Positions 60,439 through 64,000 of a stretch of DNA of 64,000 nt are shown here, in pieces. The notes under the pieces were generated by a model. It saw only the letters and a list, made by a program, of their open reading frames with translations, searched no databases and had not been told where the DNA came from. The first letter of the stretch is position 1. The number at the start of each line of letters is the position of its first letter. Source of the stretch: VAZQ01 sp035263865. GTDB lineage: Bacteria > Pseudomonadota > Alphaproteobacteria > Rhizobiales > Xanthobacteraceae. Position numbers and translations under genes: made by a program. The stretch covers positions 26,929 to 90,928 of the forward strand of contig DATFQX010000094.1 of assembly GCA_035263865.1 (NCBI GenBank), in the 5' to 3' direction.

Positions 60439-61860
60439 ATGGCCGAGCGTCTCACACCCGACATCTGCGTCATCGGCGCGGGCTCCGGCGGGCTTTCGGT
60501 TGCCGCCGCGGCGGCGGCGTTCGGCGTGCCGGTGGTGCTCATCAAGAAGGGCAAGATGGGCGGCGAATGCCTCAATACGGGCTGCGTCCCCTCGAAATCG
60601 CTGATCGCTGCCGGCAAGCGCGCCCGCGCCATTGCCGATGCGGGCGTCTTCGGCGTGTCGGCGCAAGCAGCCGATATCGATTTCGGCAAGGTTCACCGCC
60701 ACGTGCACGATGTCATCGCGGCGATCGCGCCCAACGATTCGAAGGAGCGCTTCAATGGCCTGGGCGTGCGCGTGATCGAAGGCGCCGCCCGCTTCAAGGA
60801 TCGCGACACCGTCGCGGTCGAGGACGGCATCGAGATCGCGGCACGGCGCTTCGTCATCGCGACCGGCTCCTCGCCATCGCTTCCGCCCATCGCCGGCCTC
60901 GACACGGTGCCCTATCTCAGCAACGAAACCGTGTTCGATCTCGCGACGCGGCCGGAGCATCTCATCGTTATCGGCGCGGGCGCGATCGGGCTTGAGCTCG
61001 CCCAGGCCTTTCGTCGTCTCGGCTGCGCGGTCACGGTGCTGGAAGCAGCCGAGCCGCTGGCGCGTGAGGACGCCGAATGCGCGGCGATCGTGCTCGACGC
61101 GCTCGCGCGCGAGGGCGTCGTCGTTCGCAGCAACGTGAGCATCGCGCGCTTGGAACGCGCAGGGGCGAAAATCAAGGCCCTCATCGGCGATGGCGGCGAG
61201 GCGATCGAGGCCAGCCATCTTCTCATCGCCACGGGCCGCAAGGCGAACGTGGACGACCTTGCGCTCGAGCGTGCCGGCATTGCCTGCGACCGCAACGGCA
61301 TCGTAGTCGACAAGGGGCTCAAGACCTCGAACCGGCGCGTCTATGCCATCGGCGACGTTGCGGGCCGCGGCCAGTTCACGCATCTCGCCAACTATCACGC
61401 TGGTCTCGTCATCCGGAACGCGCTGTTTCGCCTGCCGGTGAAGGTGAACGCGGACGTCGTCCCGCGCGTGACCTTCACCGATCCCGAGCTCGCCCATGTC
61501 GGCCTGACCGAGACCGAGGCGCGGGCGCGCGGCATCGCGTTGCGCCTCCTGCGCTGGCCCTATCACGAGAACGACCGTGCCCAAACCGACCGCGAAACGG
61601 CAGGGCACATCAAGGTCGTGACCGACCGCAGGGGCAAAATCCTCGGCGCCACCATGGTGGGCGCCGCCGCGGGCGAGCTAATCACCACCTGGACCTTGGC
61701 GATCAGCCGAGGGCTCAACATCCGCACCCTCGCCGGTATGATAGTGCCGTACCCGACCCTGGCGGAGATTGGAAAACGCGCTGCTGTTACATATTTCCTC
61801 CCCAGTCTGACTAATGTTTGGGTGCGGCGCACCATCGCCTTGCTGCGCCGCTTCGGCTGA
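60439..61860 (+). CDS. FAD-dependent pyridine nucleotide-disulfide oxidoreductase (MerA/Lpd-like)
   Basis: A 473-residue flavoprotein of the dihydrolipoamide dehydrogenase/mercuric reductase family. FAD site DICVIGAGSGGLS, redox disulfide GGECLNTGCVPSKSL, NAD site IVIGAGAIGLELAQAF, second FAD stretch VYAIGDVAGRGQFTH. The C-terminal interface has VPYPTLAEIGKRAA, where dihydrolipoamide dehydrogenases have the catalytic HPT; like mercuric reductases it lacks this His. But the Cys pair and metal-binding N-domain of MerA are missing, so mercury reduction is not supported. Start ATG 60439 has GAGG nine bases upstream. Substrate unknown. Confidence 0.9.
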   Translation: MAERLTPDICVIGAGSGGLSVAAAAAAFGVPVVLIKKGKMGGECLNTGCVPSKSLIAAGKRARAIADAGVFGVSAQAADIDFGKVHRHVHDVIAAIAPNDSKERFNGLGVRVIEGAARFKDRDTVAVEDGIEIAARRFVIATGSSPSLPPIAGLDTVPYLSNETVFDLATRPEHLIVIGAGAIGLELAQAFRRLGCAVTVLEAAEPLAREDAECAAIVLDALAREGVVVRSNVSIARLERAGAKIKALIGDGGEAIEASHLLIATGRKANVDDLALERAGIACDRNGIVVDKGLKTSNRRVYAIGDVAGRGQFTHLANYHAGLVIRNALFRLPVKVNADVVPRVTFTDPELAHVGLTETEARARGIALRLLRWPYHENDRAQTDRETAGHIKVVTDRRGKILGATMVGAAAGELITTWTLAISRGLNIRTLAGMIVPYPTLAEIGKRAAVTYFLPSLTNVWVRRTIALLRRFG

Positions 61861-61871
61861 GCCGGGGTCCC

Positions 61872-63347
61872 ATGGACGACATGACCGGTCGACCCGCTGC
61901 GGCGGATTTGAGCCGCGAGCGCCCGCGCCTGGGGCTCTCGGGCAAGCTCCTCCTGCTCACGCTTCTTTTCGTGATGATCGCGGAAGTGGCGATCTACGTG
62001 CCGTCGGTCGCCAACTTCCGCCTCAACTGGCTCAACGACCGGCTCTCTGCCGCCTATACCGCGGCGCTGGTGTTCGCGACCGCGCCGAGCGGCGAGGTGC
62101 CCGAGCCGGTCGCGCGGCAGATCCTCGACAGCGTTCGCGCCCGCTCCGTCGCGCTCAAGATGGGGCAGCGCCGGCGCCTGCTTGCTGCGGGCGACATGCC
62201 GCCTGCGATCAGTCACGACATCGACATGCGCGACATGTCGTGGCACCGCGCCATTATCGAGGCCTTCGATACGCTCGTTTGCAAAGACGCCGACGTGATG
62301 CGGGTGGTCGGGCCGGCGCCCATGGGCGGGGAGTTCGTCGAGATCGTGGTCGACGAGGCGCCGTTGCGCAGGGCGATGGTGGACTTCTCCGTCCGCATCT
62401 TGATCCTGTCGCTGATCATTTCCGCGGTCACCGCCACCCTCGTCTATCTGTCGCTGCACCGGCTGCTGGTGCGGCCGATGCGGCGCATGACCGCCAACAT
62501 GGTCGCGTTCCGCGCCGATCCGGAGAATCCCGCGCGCATCATGGCGGCGTCCGAGCGCGGCGACGAGATCGGCACCGCCGAGCGCGAGCTCGCCGCCATG
62601 CAGCTCGATCTCGCGAGCCTGCTGCAGCAGAAGAACCATCTTGCCGCGCTTGGGCTTGCGGTGTCCAAGATCAACCACGACCTGCGCAACCTGCTCTCCT
62701 CGGCGCAGCTCTTTTCCGAGCGGCTGGCAAAAATTTCCGATCCGCACGTGCAGCGCTTTGCACCCAAGCTCATGGTGGCGCTCGAGCGCGCCATTGCGTT
62801 TTGCCAATCGACTTTGTCCTACGGCCGCGTGCAGGAGCCGCCGCCCGACCGCCGCATGGTTTCGCTCGAGCTTCTGGTCGAGGACGTGCGCGAGACGCTG
62901 GGGCTCGATTCGACGTCGCCGGTGCGCTGGGTGACCGCGATCGAGCGCTCCCTCATGGTCGACGCCGATCCCGACCAGCTCTTCCGCATGCTGCTCAACC
63001 TTGCCCGCAACGCGGTGCAAGCGCTCGAGACGCGCGAGACCAAGGACCCCGGCCGCGATCAGATCCGCGTCACGGGCCGGCGCGAGGGCGCGGTGGTGGT
63101 GATCGAAGTTTCCGACACCGGCCCGGGGCTTTCCGAGAAGGCGCGCGCGCATCTGTTCGAAGCGTTTCAGGGCTCGACCCGCACCGGCAGGGTCGGGCTC
63201 GGGCTTGCCATCGTGGCGGAGCTGGTGCGCGCGCACGGCGGCGAAATTCGCCTGGTCGAAGGCACCATCGGCGCGACCTTCCGCCTCTCGATTCCCGACC
63301 GTGCGGTCGAGCTCGACACGCGCCGCGGCGAGCGGGCGCGGGCGTGA
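61872..63347 (+). CDS. sensor histidine kinase (orphan, HAMP-containing)
   Basis: A 491-residue membrane kinase. TM1 about residues 23-45 (LLLLTLLFVMIAEVAIYV), periplasmic sensor to about 185, TM2 around 195-215, a HAMP-like linker, the H box KINHDLRNLLSSAQ, N box NLARNAVQALE, G1 SDTGPGLSEK, G2 GRVGLGLAIVAELV. No response regulator gene is adjacent in the window. The H box NHDLRN differs from the usual SHELRT type. It begins 11 bases after the flavoprotein stop and is probably co-transcribed with it. Signal unknown. Confidence 0.9.
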   Translation: MDDMTGRPAAADLSRERPRLGLSGKLLLLTLLFVMIAEVAIYVPSVANFRLNWLNDRLSAAYTAALVFATAPSGEVPEPVARQILDSVRARSVALKMGQRRRLLAAGDMPPAISHDIDMRDMSWHRAIIEAFDTLVCKDADVMRVVGPAPMGGEFVEIVVDEAPLRRAMVDFSVRILILSLIISAVTATLVYLSLHRLLVRPMRRMTANMVAFRADPENPARIMAASERGDEIGTAERELAAMQLDLASLLQQKNHLAALGLAVSKINHDLRNLLSSAQLFSERLAKISDPHVQRFAPKLMVALERAIAFCQSTLSYGRVQEPPPDRRMVSLELLVEDVRETLGLDSTSPVRWVTAIERSLMVDADPDQLFRMLLNLARNAVQALETRETKDPGRDQIRVTGRREGAVVVIEVSDTGPGLSEKARAHLFEAFQGSTRTGRVGLGLAIVAELVRAHGGEIRLVEGTIGATFRLSIPDRAVELDTRRGERARA

Positions 63348-63627
63348 GGCGGCGGCGCTACTGTCGCCCTGAGTGTTCGCTCACTGCTGCGCCGTGTCAT
63401 TGCTGCGCACTCGGTCCGTCATTGCCGGGCTTGACCCGGCAATCCATCTCCTCAGGAAAAAGTTCGGCGAAGCACGATGGGCCCGCGGGTGATAGTCACG
63501 GCAGTTGGGTTCATCCCGCGCATACAATGCGGGCAACCTTGCCAATGCTGGCCGAAGCCTATAGCTAGAGGCGCGTTCCCGGCGGCTTTGCCCGCTTCGG
63601 GACCATTTCCCGCGCGATGCGCAAGAC
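63348..63627. other. intergenic region between the histidine kinase and tRNA-Arg
   Basis: About 280 bases. The family-A repeat at 63417-63490 takes up part of it. A GTCATTG-rich fragment precedes it. No gene with coding signs is seen; the promoter of the tRNA gene should be within the last 60 bases. Confidence 0.45.
63417..63490. repeat. extragenic palindromic repeat, family A (degenerate right arm)
   Basis: The left arm CGTCATTGCCGGGCTTGACC is intact, but the right arm is broken (GATGGGCCCGCGGGTGATAG), so the usual closing CATGACGA is missing. The break could mark a past recombination or erosion next to the integration site. Confidence 0.8.
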
Positions 63628-63704
63628 GCGCCCGTAGCTCAGCTGGATAGAGCACCAGACTACGAATCTGGGGGTCAGGAGTTCGAATCTCTTCGGGCGC
63701 GCCA
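63628..63704 (+). tRNA. tRNA-Arg (anticodon ACG)
   Basis: The acceptor arm GCGCCCG pairs with CGGGCGC, then discriminator G and encoded CCA. D-arm AGCTCAGCTGGATAGAGC, anticodon stem CCAGA/TCTGG with loop CTACGAA giving anticodon ACG, T-arm with GTTCGAATC. A tyrosine integrase gene ends two bases after the CCA on the opposite strand, so the 3' part of this tRNA is probably the attachment site of an integrated element. Confidence 0.97.
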
Positions 63705-63705
63705 G

Positions 63706-64000
63706 TTACTTAGCATCGATTTGATTGCCTCGTTTTGCAGGCCATTTTGCAAAATCTGTTTCTATGACGTTCTCGAATTTGGCAATGGCGCTTTCTGCGA
63801 GCTTGCTCGTCCGTGCCAGGTATTTGTCAAGAATATCCTGAGCTCGTCGCAAGCTGTGTCCGGTGATCGCGACGATCTCAGGGACCGTGCAACCCGCTTC
63901 AGCCAACATCGTAACTGTGGTGCCGCGGATATCGTGGAAATGAAGATCAGTAATTCCTGCCACCTTGCACGTCGCTTCCCATTGCTCGGCGAAATATCGC
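63706..64000 (-). CDS. tyrosine recombinase/integrase, C-terminal part (5' end outside window)
   Basis: The frame is open to the window edge, so only the last 97 residues are seen. They show the integrase catalytic set: H-x-x-R in LHFHDIRGTT, the GH in EIVAITGHSL and the Tyr nucleophile in ILDKYLART. It reads toward tRNA-Arg and stops one base past the CCA, the usual layout for integrases of islands or prophages inserted in a tRNA 3' end. An in-frame GTG (63963) is not the true start. Confidence 0.92.
   Translation of the reverse strand, partial: RYFAEQWEATCKVAGITDLHFHDIRGTTVTMLAEAGCTVPEIVAITGHSLRRAQDILDKYLARTSKLAESAIAKFENVIETDFAKWPAKRGNQIDAK

Noticed and set aside
60439..61860. Mercuric reductase (merA)
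   Set aside because: The N-terminal heavy-metal domain and C-terminal Cys pair are absent, and there are no other mer genes.
61563..63236. A 557-codon minus-strand frame over the flavoprotein and histidine kinase genes
   Set aside because: Composition typical of a shadow frame (His/Arg/Asp-rich), no motif, and both genes beneath it have complete catalytic motifs.

Overview
The window is GC-rich, densely coding chromosomal DNA from an alphaproteobacterium, most likely order Hyphomicrobiales (Bradyrhizobium/Xanthobacteraceae-like). The main evidence is gene content and order: pckA divergent from chvI-chvG-hprK-EIIA(Man)-HPr with ahcY nearby; an mbfA iron exporter with an Irr-type iron control element; a TrpX-like ABC_sub_bind lipoprotein-type binding protein; and several families of dispersed extragenic palindromes typical of this group. 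No plasmid or phage replication genes are visible. A tyrosine integrase abutting a tRNA-Arg gene at the right edge marks the start of an integrated element that lies mostly outside the window.

Layout. 1-7.8 kb is a catabolic block: a gentisate-1,2-dioxygenase-like cupin enzyme, a secreted protein of unknown function, a SnoaL/NTF2-like protein, a TAXI-type TRAP transporter (fused permease plus two tandem binding proteins) and a maleylacetate reductase. 7.9-12.4 kb holds an HTH-methyltransferase-like protein, an isopropylmalate/tartrate dehydrogenase homologue, a hydroxypyruvate isomerase homologue and an SDR. 12.4-14.3 kb is a metallophosphoesterase coupled to mbfA. 14.4-20.4 kb is a tight five-gene operon: Nudix hydrolase, RuBisCO-like protein (type IV, with KDDH in place of KDDE), small cupin, and hydantoinase/oxoprolinase A and B subunits. 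This is the best candidate in the window for an undescribed pathway. 20.4-31 kb is mixed housekeeping and accessory genes: ABC binding protein, glutathionyl-hydroquinone reductase, GNAT, nitronate monooxygenase, a large transketolase-like enzyme, MepA, DUF488, a serine hydrolase, a frameshifted CHRD protein and DUF2165. 31-36.8 kb has lepA, a class II amidotransferase, a GT39 membrane enzyme and a decayed adenosine deaminase pseudogene.

36.9-41.6 kb is the glycine cleavage operon gcvTHP with a tandem glycine riboswitch in its leader. Just upstream is a three-domain protein fusing a [2Fe-2S] ferredoxin, a class III nucleotide cyclase and a Rieske domain, the second most interesting gene here. 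43.4-53 kb carries ahcY with a SahR-like palindrome, UdgX, the incomplete PTS genes, ChvG/ChvI, a HugZ-like protein and PckA. 53-59 kb has a Spy/CpxP-like repeat-rich protein, argB and the rpmH-rnpA-yidC-engB ribosome/membrane-insertion cluster. 59.5-63.3 kb has a TVP38-family membrane protein, a MerA-like flavoprotein and an orphan histidine kinase, followed by tRNA-Arg(ACG) and the partial integrase.

Functional links I infer: the TRAP system and the 0-7.8 kb enzymes probably handle an aromatic or organic acid. The RuBisCO-like operon and the dehydrogenase/Hyi/SDR genes may handle a sugar acid or a cyclic amide. The HprK/HPr/EIIA branch and ChvGI lie beside pckA, consistent with carbon-state control of gluconeogenesis. 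All product assignments come from reading motifs by eye; no database search was run.
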